DNA of 64,000 nt from Evernia prunastri. Lineage: Eukaryota > Ascomycota > Lecanoromycetes > Lecanorales > Parmeliaceae. Numbering within the stretch: position 1 is the stretch's first letter; every line of letters starts with the position of its first letter. Positions 1 to 10,924 of the stretch are shown in pieces. The notes below the pieces were generated by a model. That model saw nothing but the letters and a program-made list of their open reading frames with translations. It searched no databases and was not told the origin of the DNA. The translations under genes and the position numbers were made by a program. The stretch is from NCBI GenBank assembly GCA_003184365.1, contig NKYR01000060.1, positions 1 through 64,000 on the forward strand, read 5' to 3'.

Positions 1-349
1 CTTTCCGCGATGCCCTCGGGGTGGAAGCAGCCCCGGAGCACCCTCTGAAGGCCAAAGACTGACCGCTAACACCATAGCTCCAGGGGAGCCATCCATGCTC
101 TCGTTTTGGTCGGCAACTTGCCACTATTCAGGATTTCGGCCACTTAACCTTTGCCACCCGGATTTCGCACTAGCCTGTTTGAGGTTTCGGACTTCGCGAG
201 CGTTGAAACTCGTGGATTTCAAAATCGCCTCTAGGGGGGGGTAGGGGGTGGGGGATCACCCTAGCTATCCGGCGCTAGTCTCACTTTGGCTACCCGGCAC
301 TAGGCTCACTTTGGTAACCCGGCGCTTGGAGCATGCGGGCGAAGGGGAG
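1..349 (+). mobile_element. 3' end of a copia-type retrotransposon (copy A)
   Basis: This is the last internal part of a Ty1/copia element whose 5' portion lies outside the window. Positions 125-349 match 3,150-3,443 and, in reverse, 10,925-11,130 and 13,317-13,540. It holds a roughly 25-bp motif (CCGGCGCTAGTCTCACTTTGG and variants) repeated about three times at 270-330. It ends in a purine run, GCGAAGGGGAG, directly before the LTR at 350, which fits the polypurine tract that primes plus-strand DNA synthesis. Positions 1-124 do not match the other copies and hold no recognisable gene. Unlike its neighbours the stretch is GC-rich, so RIP has hardly touched it. Confidence 0.6.
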
Positions 350-502
350 TGTTGAAATTGTAGGGTAGAGGACTGCCAAGGCCTCGGCCCGGCTAAAGAC
401 CGGGCCAAGGCCGGCCTTGGCACCGGCCCTACATAGGTCGCCCTTTGTACCATAGCACTCCATAGTTAATACAACTAAGTGTCCTACCACATAATCTTGA
501 CA
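350..502 (+). repeat. Copia LTR (3' LTR of copy A)
   Basis: A 153-bp LTR beginning TGTTGAAATTG and ending ATCTTGACA, so it has the TG...CA ends of retroviral-type LTRs. At least eight LTRs of this family lie in the window. The middle is GC-rich and strongly self-complementary (GGCCCGG...CCGGGCC and CCAAGGCC...GGCCTTGG), able to form hairpins. The sequence right after it (503 onward) is internal copia sequence matching, in reverse, 16,320-16,365, so this LTR is a junction inside another copy. Confidence 0.75.
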
Positions 503-3443
503 GATTATTCGTATTAATAATATATACTTTATAAAGAAACGTTTTTTATACGTAAATTTCGAAGAAAAAATTAACATATATAAATCTTCTAATAAGCGAT
601 AACGTCTTAGAATATTAATATTCGCTATAGAACAAACACTAAATAAATAACGCATTATTAACATTTCGAATAAAATTATATCTATAATTTCTATATTAAT
701 TATTTCTTTAGTTTTAATATTAAAATCACGATTAAATTTTTTATAATCAGCGAAAAGACGTATATTTACGTTAGTATCTATTTATAAATCTACGTCGTTT
801 ATCTCTTTAAACTTTATTATAATAAAAATCATTCGAAAAGATTTTAAATTAAGCGCTATTTAAAAGATGCTTTTCAATTATTTTAATCTAACGATTTCGA
901 ATCTTCGCGATCTCTTATCTAATTCTCTTTAAAGTATATTTACGATATTCGTTTTATTAATACGTTATATTAATAAGTTTAACGTCTTTAAATCCAAAAT
1001 TTATAAATAAATTATTTCGAATTCACTCGTTCGTATATATTCAAAACTCGTTATAAAAGACGAATACAAATCTCTTATAAATAACAATACTTAATATCTC
1101 GTTTAAACGTTTTTCGACGCTTATATTCTTCGAGAGCGTTAAGTCTATATTCTAAAGCGAGATTTTATTAAAAAAATCACTCGCTATAAAGCTCGCTGAA
1201 TTATTCGTAAATTCGAATAGTAAAAAAATCGTAATTATTATAATACTTTCGTATCGATAATTAAATTTATAAATTATAAGATTATCTTCGCTTTAATGAC
1301 GATTATAGATTAAAACATAAAATAAATAAATATCAAAATCGTTTTTCTCTATGATAACGTTTATAAAGAAATTTATATATAATAATTCGACGATTTTAAT
1401 AAGAATAATAAAATTTATAAGCTAAATAAAGTTCTTTATAATTTTAAATAGTTCTTTCGAATCTAATATTAACACTTTTCGAAGTATATAAAAAAATTCG
1501 ATCTCGTATTTATCGAATCGAATAATAGCGTATTTATAAATATCAAAAAAGATATTATCGTTATTCTCTATATAAATAATATTTTAATTATAAATTTTAA
1601 TAAAGTCGATATTTAGCGTATTAAGAAATTTCTTAAGATCAAATTTCATATATTTAATTTAAGATCGATCGTTTATTATCTAGATATAATTATTAAACGA
1701 GATCGCGTCGTCGATATTATTCGTCTAAATTAAAAGACTTACGTTATTTACTTTCTTAATTATTTCAATTATTAAAATTCTAATTTAATTTCTATATCTT
1801 TAAAAATTAATCGTAAATTATAATCAATTAAAAAAAGATTATATAATTTTAAGAAAACTACGCGAGAATTATTAATTAGCTATAAAATCTCTTATATACG
1901 TTATACTCGAGACTCGCTCTGATATCGTTTATATTATTTCTCTCGTTAATCGCTATATAATTAATTCGACTTTAATACACTAAAATGCGATTATTTGAAT
2001 CTTTCGATATCTTCGAAATACTATATATATTACGAATTAGTGTATAAAGATTTTCTCTAGAATTTTATCGACTATATTAATTCTAATTAAACTAACGATT
2101 TATTTCAAAGATTTATCTTCGACTATTTATTTAATATAAATAGTAACGTTATTAATTAATTATTTAAACGTCAAGTTATCGTGATATTATTTATTTATAA
2201 AATAAAATATATCGATTAAACGTAAATTATTAAGAAGATGATTTAATTAAAGAATCTATTTAATTAACTTCTTTATTTCAAAGATTCTAATTTAAAAATC
2301 ACTATTATCTTCGACGATAATTAGAATATTATCGTTCTTGTAAAGAACGCTTAGTTTTATATTCATATCAAGCAAATCGATATTACTTATCATTTCGTGC
2401 GAGAAAAAGTTAATAATGATATTGTAAATACATAATTCGTTCTTATCGATAAACAGATGACTAACGATCTCATTAAGACTTTATATCTTAATAAGTTTAT
2501 CGCTTTTCGCGATATTCTCGAGATAAAAGTAGTTTCTCTAAAGATTAAAGATTGATCGCTAATTTTATAACTTTAGAAGAGCTATTTTGATTATTCTTTA
2601 TTATGTTTTCTTTTAGATGTTAATTTATTACTATTCGAAATCTCGCTTCAGAGGAACAATTTTATTAACTTTCGCATTTCGAGTAATTTATTGAATAATC
2701 GATCTACTCGAAAAATCTTCGAATAATATTATTTTATTCTTCGCAAACGCGTATCTCTTTTAGCGATTATTGTTTTTTTAATTATTAAACTTTCAGTGCT
2801 TATATAGAGTATCTATTATTATAAATTATTATTATTTACATCAAAATCTTCAGACGTATATCGATCAAAATTTTATCGAAAATCTTCGTATTATACGCGA
2901 TGATCACTAATATTAAGTATTAAAACTTTATAATCGATCATCGAAGGTCTTACAATATATCGATTTTATATAATTAGAAATTTTTTATGTAGCTAGAAGA
3001 ATTATTCTCATATATATTCTTCGATCTCGTTTTTGTCTAATTTTAATATATATCAAGTAATATAAAAATTTAATTTTTAGAAAATCGTTTTTTGATAAAA
3101 AGTGAAATCTTCGAAAAATTTATGTGAGATAGACGATTTAATATAGTCGTTTTCAGAATTTCGATTACTTTATCTTTGTCATTCGGATTTCGCATTAGTC
3201 TATTTGAGATTTCGAACTTCGCGAGCGTTAAAACTCGTGATTTTCAAAATCGCCTCTAGAGAGATATAGAGGGTGGGGGATATTGTTAAAAAGGTAGATT
3301 CTAGAAAGAGCTTAATCTAGATTATATTCATTTTCAACAGATATGGTGGGAGATCACCCTAGTTACCCGGCGCTAGTCTCACTCTGGCTACCCGGTTTCT
3401 AACTTTAGCTACCCGACGCTTGAAACATGCGGGCGAAGAAGAG
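503..3443 (+). mobile_element. RIP-degraded copia relic (copy B): reverse transcriptase and RNase H
   Basis: The plus strand still reads as the 3' half of a Ty1/copia polyprotein despite many stop codons. About 1,060-1,400 resembles the start of copia reverse transcriptase (KDEYKSLINNNT, then RYKAR..IR.FE and a segment like IFALMTIID...NIKIVFLYDNVYKEIY). The catalytic YVDD box reads YINN at 1,569-1,580. About 2,320-2,545 matches the copia RNase H end (KNAQFYIHIKQIDITYHFVREKV-like, then NKFIAFRDILEI). Gag, protease and integrase are missing. The changes are CpA to TpA or its complement, as RIP makes. It ends at the purine-rich GGGCGAAGAAGAG before the LTR at 3,444. Confidence 0.75.
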
Positions 3444-3606
3444 TGTTGAAATTGTAGGGTAGAGGATCGCCAAAGCCTCGGCCCGGCTAAAGGCCGGGCC
3501 TTGGCGGCCTTGGCACCGCCCTATGGGCGGCCCTACATAGGTCGCCCTTTGTACCATAGCACTTCATAGTTAATACAACTAAGTGTTCTACTACATAATC
3601 TTGACA
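3444..3606 (+). repeat. Copia LTR (3' LTR of copy B)
   Basis: This 163-bp LTR has the same TGTTGAAATTG...ATCTTGACA ends as the one at 350-502. It carries an extra GGCCTTGGCACCGCCCTATG-like segment in the hairpin region and a few C-to-T changes. It follows the polypurine tract of copy B directly and marks that element's 3' end. The next element, a gypsy relic, starts beyond it. Confidence 0.75.
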
Positions 3607-4648
3607 AAAGCGTCTTATATACGATAACTAAATAATACTTTTTAAGAAAAATTTTCTCGATATATATTTAAAACTTTAAGAGGTTTTTTCTCGATTATCA
3701 AAATAACGTAAAATAACGTAATGATCTTTTTAAGTTATTAAGTAAATTTAAATTAAATAATTTTCGATAGTACAAATATTTAATTCTTATAATTTAACGA
3801 CGATAAGATATTAAGAGTTTCTTATAATTTCAAATTTGAATAAAAATCTACTCAACGCTTTTTAATCTAATTTCAACGTTCGCGAGCTTTATAAAATTAA
3901 ATTTATTTTATATCTTTCTTTCGATTGAAATTTTAATCTTTTAATATTAATATAATTTCGCTTATAATATATAACGCTTATAATACTTTTACAATTATAT
4001 AATTTATTAAAACTTTTAATTCTTTAAAAACATCTTAAATAAATTAATAGATCGTTTTAAAGATAACGTAATACTACTAAAAGAATACTCTGCGATTCGA
4101 ATTATAATCTACTAAAAATAAATATGTAAAATACTTAATTAAGTTATATAAGATATAAGAAGATCGCTATATATAAAATCTATCAAGTTCGAACGCCGAA
4201 TTATTAACGTGAAATCTGACTTGGGTGAATTTTGATATGACACTCGATGGGAGTTAATAAGCTTCTCTCGTATCGAAAAATAAATTATCTTATTAAATTA
4301 TAGACCAAAGTAACGCTATTCGCGAAGCGAGTTTATGAAATATTTAAAGAATAGATAACGATAATCAAAGAGTATATGAAAGAAATATTAGAAAAAGATT
4401 ACATTTGATTAAGTATCTCTTCGTATATCGCTTTCGTACTAATTATAAAGAAAGTCGAGGACGAATTACGTATTTGCGTTGACTATCGTACGCTTAACGC
4501 TTTAATTATTTAAAATCGAAATATATTCTCATTGATAAGAGATATTCTAATAAAGCTTTATATAATTAAATAATATTTCAAATTCGATATAATTGTCGTA
4601 TTTAACGAAATTAGAATTAAGAAGAGATATAGAGAAAAAATAGCGTTT

Positions 4649-4852
4649 TTGATGAGATACGATCTACTCGAATACGTAGTAATATCTTTTAAACTATATA
4701 ACGCGTTAAGCATCTTTCAGACTTTTATTGATAATATTTTAAAAAAATATCTAGATATATTCTACTCTATTTATTTAGATAATACTTTAATTTACAGCGA
4801 TATAAAAGACGAATATATTAAATATATAGAAAAGATATCGAAAAAACTTTAA
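4649..4852 (+). pseudogene. Gypsy reverse transcriptase core fragment
   Basis: This is the longest open stretch of the gypsy relic (67 codons) and covers the palm region of reverse transcriptase. The catalytic box reads YLDN instead of YLDD, so one metal-binding aspartate is lost, as expected from a G-to-A change by RIP. Flanking in-frame matches continue upstream (KK.ED.LRICVDYRTLNAL at about 4,450-4,510) but are broken by stops. Inactive. Confidence 0.75.
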
Positions 4853-5340
4853 TAAGCAGACTTATATTTAAATATTAATAGATGCGAATTTCATATAAAG
4901 TAGATAAAATATCTTAAACTTATTATTATTACTAAAGATCTTAAAATATATCTTTAAAAGATTAATATCGTTAAAGACTAAAAAGCGTCGCGATTTATTA
5001 AGAATATATTAATTTTTTTGAAATTTACAAATTTCTAAAGAAAATTTATATGAGATTATTTTCGATTTATAACCTCGCTTTTCAATCTTACACGCACGAA
5101 GTAAAAGAATTTTATATTTTTTTATGTTTTAAATAATACTAAATAAGACGCGTTTGAGCAGCTAAAGATAATATTTATAATTATATTAATATTTATTTAT
5201 TTCGATTTTAATAAGAAAATATAATTTAAAATAGACGCTTTAAATTATATCGTAACGATTATACTCTCTCAAAAAGATAATATTAATATATTACGTTTTA
5301 TCGTCTTTATATCGAAGAAGATATCGTCTTATAAATATAA

Positions 5341-5505
5341 TGTTATGGTCTGGTCAGGCTTGGTCTGGAGGCTTGGTCTGGAAGGAGCTAGTCAGGCCTA
5401 GGCATGCTTGGCGGACAATGTATTTAAGCAGCAGGATTCTCGATAGTTCTTAGTTATCACGTATTTACACCTACCATGTGCATATGCATTGTGACGACCG
5501 TGACA
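5341..5505 (+). repeat. Solo LTR with perfect 5-bp target duplication (TATAA)
   Basis: A 165-bp GC-rich insertion that starts TGTTATGGTCTGG and ends GACGACCGTGACA. The host sequence TATAA is found on both sides (5,336-5,340 and 5,506-5,510), which proves a clean insertion by an integrase. It holds a TATTTAAG box near 5,430. It splits the gypsy relic between RT and RNase H, so it is younger. A decayed copy lies at 40,509-40,670. Confidence 0.85.
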
Positions 5506-7900
5506 TATAACTACGAGATTTATAATAAAGAATTGCTCGCTATTATTCACGCATTTAAAAAGTAATATTTTAAATTAATTAAGATTTCGATAAAAAACTT
5601 GATAAAGATTTTTATCGATTATAAGAATTTAAAATACTTTATATTTATCAAACAGCTTAATCGTCGATAAACGCGTTAAGCGAAGTTGTTATTTAAATTT
5701 AATTTTCGTATTACGTATAGACTTAAAAAGCAAAATACAAAATCAAATAACTTAATTTGTCGCTTCGACGATTTTTTACAAAAATAAAATAACGATAGAA
5801 AGTAATATCAATATCAAATTCTTTTAAAATCTAGATATCTAAAAACTGACGTATACTAGATTCTAAATCTCGCGTTTTTACTTCTCGATAAGATTATATA
5901 GATAATCTATAGTCTCGTAATTGTAATATACGACTTAGATGAAAAAGACGTCGATAAAGAGAAGCTATTGAAAGAATTTTTATCGATGATCTTAAAGTTA
6001 TCTAAAGAGAAGTTAATAAAAGAATCGATAAATAACTTTATTATCGAGTCGAATATTATATTCAAAATAAGAAATAATTATAATTAAGATAAATATTTAT
6101 AACGTATTATACTTATCAAGAAGAATAGATAAAGAAGAATATTTTAAAATTTGATTAAGAAAGATTTTAAATTGAAATTAAACGACTATTAAATTAAAGA
6201 CGATTTATTATACGTACGCAAAAGACTATACGTATCGAATAACGTCGAATTAAAGACTCGCCTTATTAAGACTATATACGATTTATTATTAAAAAACTAT
6301 ATCGAGCGTGCGATAACGTATAATAGAGTGAATATTTGCTATCATTAATCACGAATAATAAGTATTATCGTTAAATTTATATAGAAATATTATACGTATA
6401 AGAGATTTAAGAATTACAGAGAAGATAAATAGAGATTTTTGAAATTTTTATCGATATCATAAAGATATTAAGAAAATATATCTATTGATTTTATAACATT
6501 TTTAATTATCTATCAAGAATATAAACGAAATTATCAACATATTATAATTATCGTCGATCGATTGACGAAGAAAAAGAAGTTTATATCTCTAAACTCTCTT
6601 AATATCGAAGTTATTATATAAATAGTTTTAAAATAAATCTAAAGAAAAGAAGAATATTATTTTACGATCATCTTCGATAAAGATATATAATTTATAATCT
6701 ATTTTTAAAAGCGATTCTATAAGCGCGTCGAAATAAAATCGAAGCTATTTATAGTTTTTTATCTCAAAATCGATAATCAAATAAAAAATATAAATTCTAC
6801 ACTTAAGTAATATCTTCGCGCTTATATAAGCTATGATTAGAAAGATTAAATAAATTTTCTAATCATTATAAAGTTCGAGACGAATTCGAGTTTAAATACT
6901 TTTATGAATATCGTATTTTTTTTAATTACGAAGAGATATCTATCGAGAAGCGAAGTTATATCTTTAATATTTTAAGACTTTAATTTAATTCAAAGTGTTA
7001 AAAGAGATATAATTACTACGAACTCGTTTATCAAAAAGATCGAGAAGATACGAATTCACTTACGACGAGAGTTATTTTAAACTCGCGTAATTTAAGAAGA
7101 GTTTTTAAATAAATATCGTTTTTTAACTTTAAAACTTCGATTAAAAGATCTTATAATATTAAATAATAGAAATATCAAAACGACGAGATTAAATAAATCA
7201 CTCGATTATAAGAATATAAAATTATATAAGATTATTAGAGCAATTAATAACTTCGCGTACGAATTAAAATTATTAGATTTATTAAACAAGATTTTCCTCG
7301 TTTTTTATTTATAACTACTTTATTTATGCTTTAATAATTTACTTTTAAATTGAAATTAATTTTTATTATCATCTATATATATAGACGAGAATAACGTAGA
7401 TTATTTAGTAGAAAAAATATTAAACTTTAAAGTCGATATGAGAAGAAAAAATCTTATTATTAAGCGAAAGAATTATTTTATATATAAAACTAAATATATA
7501 AAATACGACGATAACGAATTATTTTTGTAATAAATCTTCACTAACGCTACTGAATATTCGCACTAAATAATTAATTTTTATTATCGATATCTTATCTATA
7601 CGAGATCACACGTTTCGTTTAAGACACTCGACGATTAAAAATCTCTTCTAATATTAATAATTTATTATTACGATTATAAAATAGAAGAACTTAATTTTTT
7701 TTAATCTATAAAGTTATAAGAAAAAGCAGCAATTGCGAGAGAATACGAATATTATTATTACTATTAAACGATATATTTCAAGACTTAAAGATTCACATTA
7801 TAGAAAATCTTTGCGAGATTAATTACGACGCTTTACGCTATACTTATCTTTTCTTCTTTATCTTCTCTTTTCTTCTTTATTAATATAGAAGCGTCTAATT

Positions 7901-8250
7901 GAAAAGAGAGAGAATAGTGTTATAAATTCAAATTCACAATTAGATATAGTGATTTATTTTCACTGACAAGACTAATTTATATCAAGCAAGGTTAGTTCTA
8001 TAGCTTAGCCCTATATTAGCGCGTCGAGTCGTGACCTTATATTCCTATAAGTATATATTTGTACTTAGAAAACCTTATAACTAGAATTCTATTCACACTA
8101 TATTCAAATGCTATTTAGTTCTACTTATAGTCTCTAATACTAAAGATAGTTCTTATATCTCTTTCGAATAATAATTCTCGAAAAAAAAAAAAAGTAATTT
8201 TCTCACGCTTTATTACTAAGCTATAAAATCGAAATATAAGAGATTATTAT
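7901..8250 (+). repeat. Polypurine tract and putative 3' LTR of the gypsy relic
   Basis: The run GAAAAGAGAGAGAATAG at 7,901-7,917 is followed at once by TGTTATAAATTC, the arrangement expected for a gypsy polypurine tract and the start of the 3' LTR. The LTR's right end was not found. The sequence stays LTR-like (mixed base use, less RIP) until roughly 8,190, where a poly-A run occurs. No 5' partner was identified, so the extent is only an estimate. Confidence 0.5.
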
Positions 8251-8749
8251 ATTTTTCGCATATAAAGTAAATATAATAATTACGTCGATCTAAAGATTAA
8301 ATTAATTTAAATAAAGCTATACGTGTTCTACTCTCAATTAATTATAACATTATTAATTATCGTTATTATTATTCAAATTCTTTATATAATTTATTTAAGT
8401 ATAAAAATAGTATACTTTATAATGCGAAAGTAATATTAAAAAATTAAAAGAAGAATATAAATTATATACGAAGAGTGTTTTATAAACTTATTTAAATTTC
8501 TTTTTAAAAGTATTATTAGATATATACTTAAAATATATTCTTAATAATAGATTGAAAATACTATTAACATATCTAAGCATCTCGATTATTTGCGTTCGAA
8601 TAAGTTATGTTAGAAAAATCGAATTTCGATATTTATAATCAATGTTTCTTAGTCAGACCTTTCCAGAAAATCGATACTTAATAGTGTGATAATGAATTAT
8701 CGCTTGCAATAAATCGTTAATGGCGCAATAAGTTACATACCCATATAGT
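8251..8749. other. AT-rich stretch without recognisable gene
   Basis: RIP-like AT-rich DNA between the gypsy 3' end and the minisatellite. I see no open frame, RNA gene or repeat boundary in it. Confidence 0.5.
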
Positions 8750-9446
8750 TCTACAATATATGCATATGCCTATATCTATATCTATATCTATGCCTATGTC
8801 TATGCTCTATATGAGTATTTCGTCATGTAGCTATTTAGTTATACAGTCACTAAAGTATTGAAGATGCCTCGGTCATGCTTATGCTTCATGTCTATGCTTT
8901 TTGCAATCATTCAGTCATTCGATCACTCAGCTATTGAGTTATTGCAGCCATTACAGCCATGACAGCCATATAGTCAATGTAGCAATGGAGATGTCTCGGT
9001 GACGCTCATACTCCATGCTCTATGCCCATGCTATATTCATGTTTATGCTTTTTGCAATCATTCAATTATTGAGTCATTTGAGTCATTTGAGTCATTTGAG
9101 TCATTGCAACCATGGAGATATCTCAGTTACGCTTATACTTCATGCTTATACTTCTTGCAATCATTTGATTATTCAGTCATTCAGCTATACAGCTATGCAG
9201 CCATTGCAGCCATTGCAGTCATTGCAATTATTGCAGTCATAGAGTCATGCGGAGAAGTTTCAGCATGCCTATGCCCATGTTCATGCCCATGCCCATGCCC
9301 ATTGCAGTCATTTAATCATGCAGCTATGCAGCCATAGAGTCATGCGGAGAAGTCTCAGCATATCTATGTCTATGCCCATGCCCATGTCCATTGCAGCCAT
9401 TCAGCTATGCAGCTATGCGGAGATTTCTCAGCATACCTATGCCTAT

Positions 9447-10174
9447 TGTTACGGACATGCCATGGGCATGCCAAGGCCTCGCCCGATTGGGCCTAGCGCG
9501 CCCGTCTTCGCACCGCACAATAGCTTCGTAGCAACCATAGTTGCAATGCAGACAGTACAACTCCACCATATTCGTGACAATTGATAGCAACACCTCGATT
9601 CTGATTCGTGACATATCGTCATATATGTCATCGTCCTTATAGCATAATGAAAATGCGCCAGACTCATAATCTGAAGACTTCGGAGTTCGATTCCCATCTG
9701 GGCTTCACAGTACACCACGAGACCAGCTGAGACGACAGCTCTCGCCTCACTATATTCGCCCCGATATAATTATAACGAACCACCTGCGATCTCGAACGAG
9801 TTATCTGCGACTAACAGATAAGCAGAGAGTGCCTTAAAGAGCTCACGAATTGCGAAAAGAAGATAAATAACTCTCATAGAAGAGAGTGAAGGATATGCGA
9901 TGATTTGATAGAATTCTTTGAAGCCTATTTGAAACAGTTAATGAGAATACAGCATAGATCAATGCACCCTACACATGCTCAGAATCATGGCCATGGTCAT
10001 AGCAACGAGGGCGTTGCCTTTTTTCTGTTTTTGGTGACAACTGTTACGAACATATCATGAGCATACCAAGGCCTCGCTCGATTGGGTCTAGCGCGCCCGT
10101 CTTCGCACCGCACAATAGCTTCGCAGCAACCATAGTTGCAATGCAGGCAGTACAACTCCACCATATTCGTGACA
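9447..10174 (+). mobile_element. TRIM-like miniature LTR retrotransposon, complete, with TSD CCTAT
   Basis: Two 133-bp direct repeats (9,447-9,579 and 10,042-10,174), both TGTTACG...ATTCGTGACA, enclose a 462-bp interior with no coding capacity. CCTAT flanks the whole unit on both sides (9,442-9,446 and 10,175-10,179). The two LTRs differ only by C/T or G/A changes, a RIP pattern. Size and lack of gag/pol match terminal-repeat retrotransposons in miniature, which depend on proteins of another element. The interior carries a tRNA-Met-like segment at 9,633-9,704. No convincing primer-binding site or polypurine tract was seen next to the LTRs; the sequence before the second LTR is pyrimidine-rich, so the sense strand is uncertain. 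Confidence 0.8.
9633..9704 (+). tRNA. Degenerate tRNA-Met(CAT)-like sequence inside the TRIM
   Basis: A 72-nt segment folds partly as a tRNA. The D stem is GCAT/ATGC (9,642-9,656). The anticodon stem has four of five pairs around the loop CTCATAA, with anticodon CAT at 9,665-9,667. A TTCGATT T-loop is present. The acceptor stem pairs only at five of seven positions and the T stem is mostly mismatched, so it is probably not a working tRNA. The anticodon arm (ACTCATAATCTGAAG) is typical of elongator tRNA-Met. Read as a tRNA-derived relic carried by the element; a functional tRNA is unlikely. Confidence 0.4.
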
Positions 10175-10330
10175 CCTATGCCCATGCCCATTGCAGTCAT
10201 TTAGCTATGCAGCCATGCAGCCATGCGGAGATATCTCAGCATATCTATGCCCATGCCCATGCCATGGAAATTCAAATTCAAATTCATAGTGACGGAGATT
10301 TCTGGACTATTCAGCTCATAGTATAGTATT

Positions 10331-10772
10331 TAGCTAAAATTTCTATATATGTTAATAAATCTATTAGAGAGAGAATTTCTATACTTTGTAAAGTAAGATA
10401 AAAAAATTCTCTTAATTATATTCTCTTTATACTCGTAATCGAAACTCTAACGCGTTATATATTAATTAATATTATAATTAACCAAATAACGATTAAGAGT
10501 CGAATAGTCAAATTTCTAATATATACGAATAATATAATAATAATAATACGAATTCAAAAGAAAGCGAATATATTTATACGAATATTAAATCTATACTATT
10601 ACGTTACGAAAGTTCGAGTTAATTAAGCGAAATTCTTGATGAAAATAAGAAATATATCGATTATTAATACTTTTAAAATAAAAGATATCTTTGAAGATAT
10701 AATTTATAAATATTCAAATATATCGATAGAAATTAAAATTAAATAATCGCTTAAGAAATTTTAAGAAGTAAT
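10331..10772. other. AT-rich stretch without recognisable gene
   Basis: RIP-like DNA between the minisatellite and copia copy D. Nothing recognisable; it is the host sequence of the copy D insertion. Confidence 0.5.
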
Positions 10773-10924
10773 TGTTAAGATTATGTGATAGAACACTTAG
10801 TTATATTAACTATAGAGTGCTATGGTATAAAGGGCGACCTATGTAGGGCGGTGCCAAGGCCGGTCTTGGCCCGGCCTTTAGCCGGGCCGAGGCCTTGGCG
10901 GTCCTCTACCCTACAACTTCAACA
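10773..10924 (-). repeat. Copia LTR (3' LTR of copy D)
   Basis: A 152-bp LTR of the TGTTGAAATTG family in reverse orientation, with the GC-rich inverted repeats in the centre. It is little changed compared with the AT-rich interior of its element. Confidence 0.75.

Larger units (their letters stand above)
3607..7917 (+). mobile_element. RIP-degraded Ty3/gypsy retrotransposon relic (plus strand)
   Basis: Broken gypsy pol is readable in order. Positions 4,250-4,860 resemble reverse transcriptase, including an open stretch at 4,649-4,852 that reads like the family's FRTRYGLFEY...FQ.FIN..L..YLDIF...YLDD segment. At 5,100-5,770 comes an RNase H-like part with NYEIYNKELLAIIHAFKK and DYKNLKYFIFIKQLNRR. 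An integrase-like part with VDRLTKKKKF lies near 6,550-6,700, and a possible chromodomain near 7,390-7,530. Gag is not recognisable in the 640 bp before RT. A 165-bp LTR is inserted between RT and RNase H at 5,341. The polypurine tract at 7,901-7,917 closes the internal part. Stops are everywhere, so nothing is expressed as a full polyprotein. Confidence 0.75.
8750..10330. repeat. Compound minisatellite with a GGAGA-N-TCTC core (locus 1)
   Basis: GC-moderate low-complexity DNA built from short drifting units: TATATC/TATGCC hexamers (8,766-8,812), AGTCATTTG repeated four times (9,071-9,107), CAGCCATTG 9-mers (9,196-9,240) and ATGCCC hexamers (9,265-9,300). A palindromic core close to ATGCGGAGATNTCTCAGCAT recurs at about 8,984, 9,112, 9,249, 9,342, 9,415 and 10,213, giving higher-order units of roughly 65-137 bp. 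The TRIM-like element at 9,447-10,174 is inserted in it. Open frames across it are only a by-product of the repeats. A second array of the same type lies at 29,080-29,660. Confidence 0.75.

Noticed and set aside
265..453. Open frames in the copia LTR, repeated at 10,785-11,009, 13,189-13,401 and 23,124-23,309
   Set aside because: The same frame appears in each LTR copy because the GC-rich hairpin region lacks stops; there is no coding signal and LTRs are not expected to code.
503..515. GATTATTCG after the LTR at 350-502 as a primer-binding site
   Set aside because: The sequence is ordinary internal copia sequence (matches 16,320-16,365 in reverse); the LTR is an insertion junction, not a 5' LTR.
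8766..9300. CRISPR-like array of short repeats
   Set aside because: Repeats are 6-9 bp, drift continuously and have no unique spacers of constant size; the genome is fungal.
8999..9718. Several overlapping frames of 60-112 codons on both strands, rich in Cys, His and Ser
   Set aside because: They arise from the minisatellite units and the TRIM LTR; six frames stay open because the repeat units lack stops.
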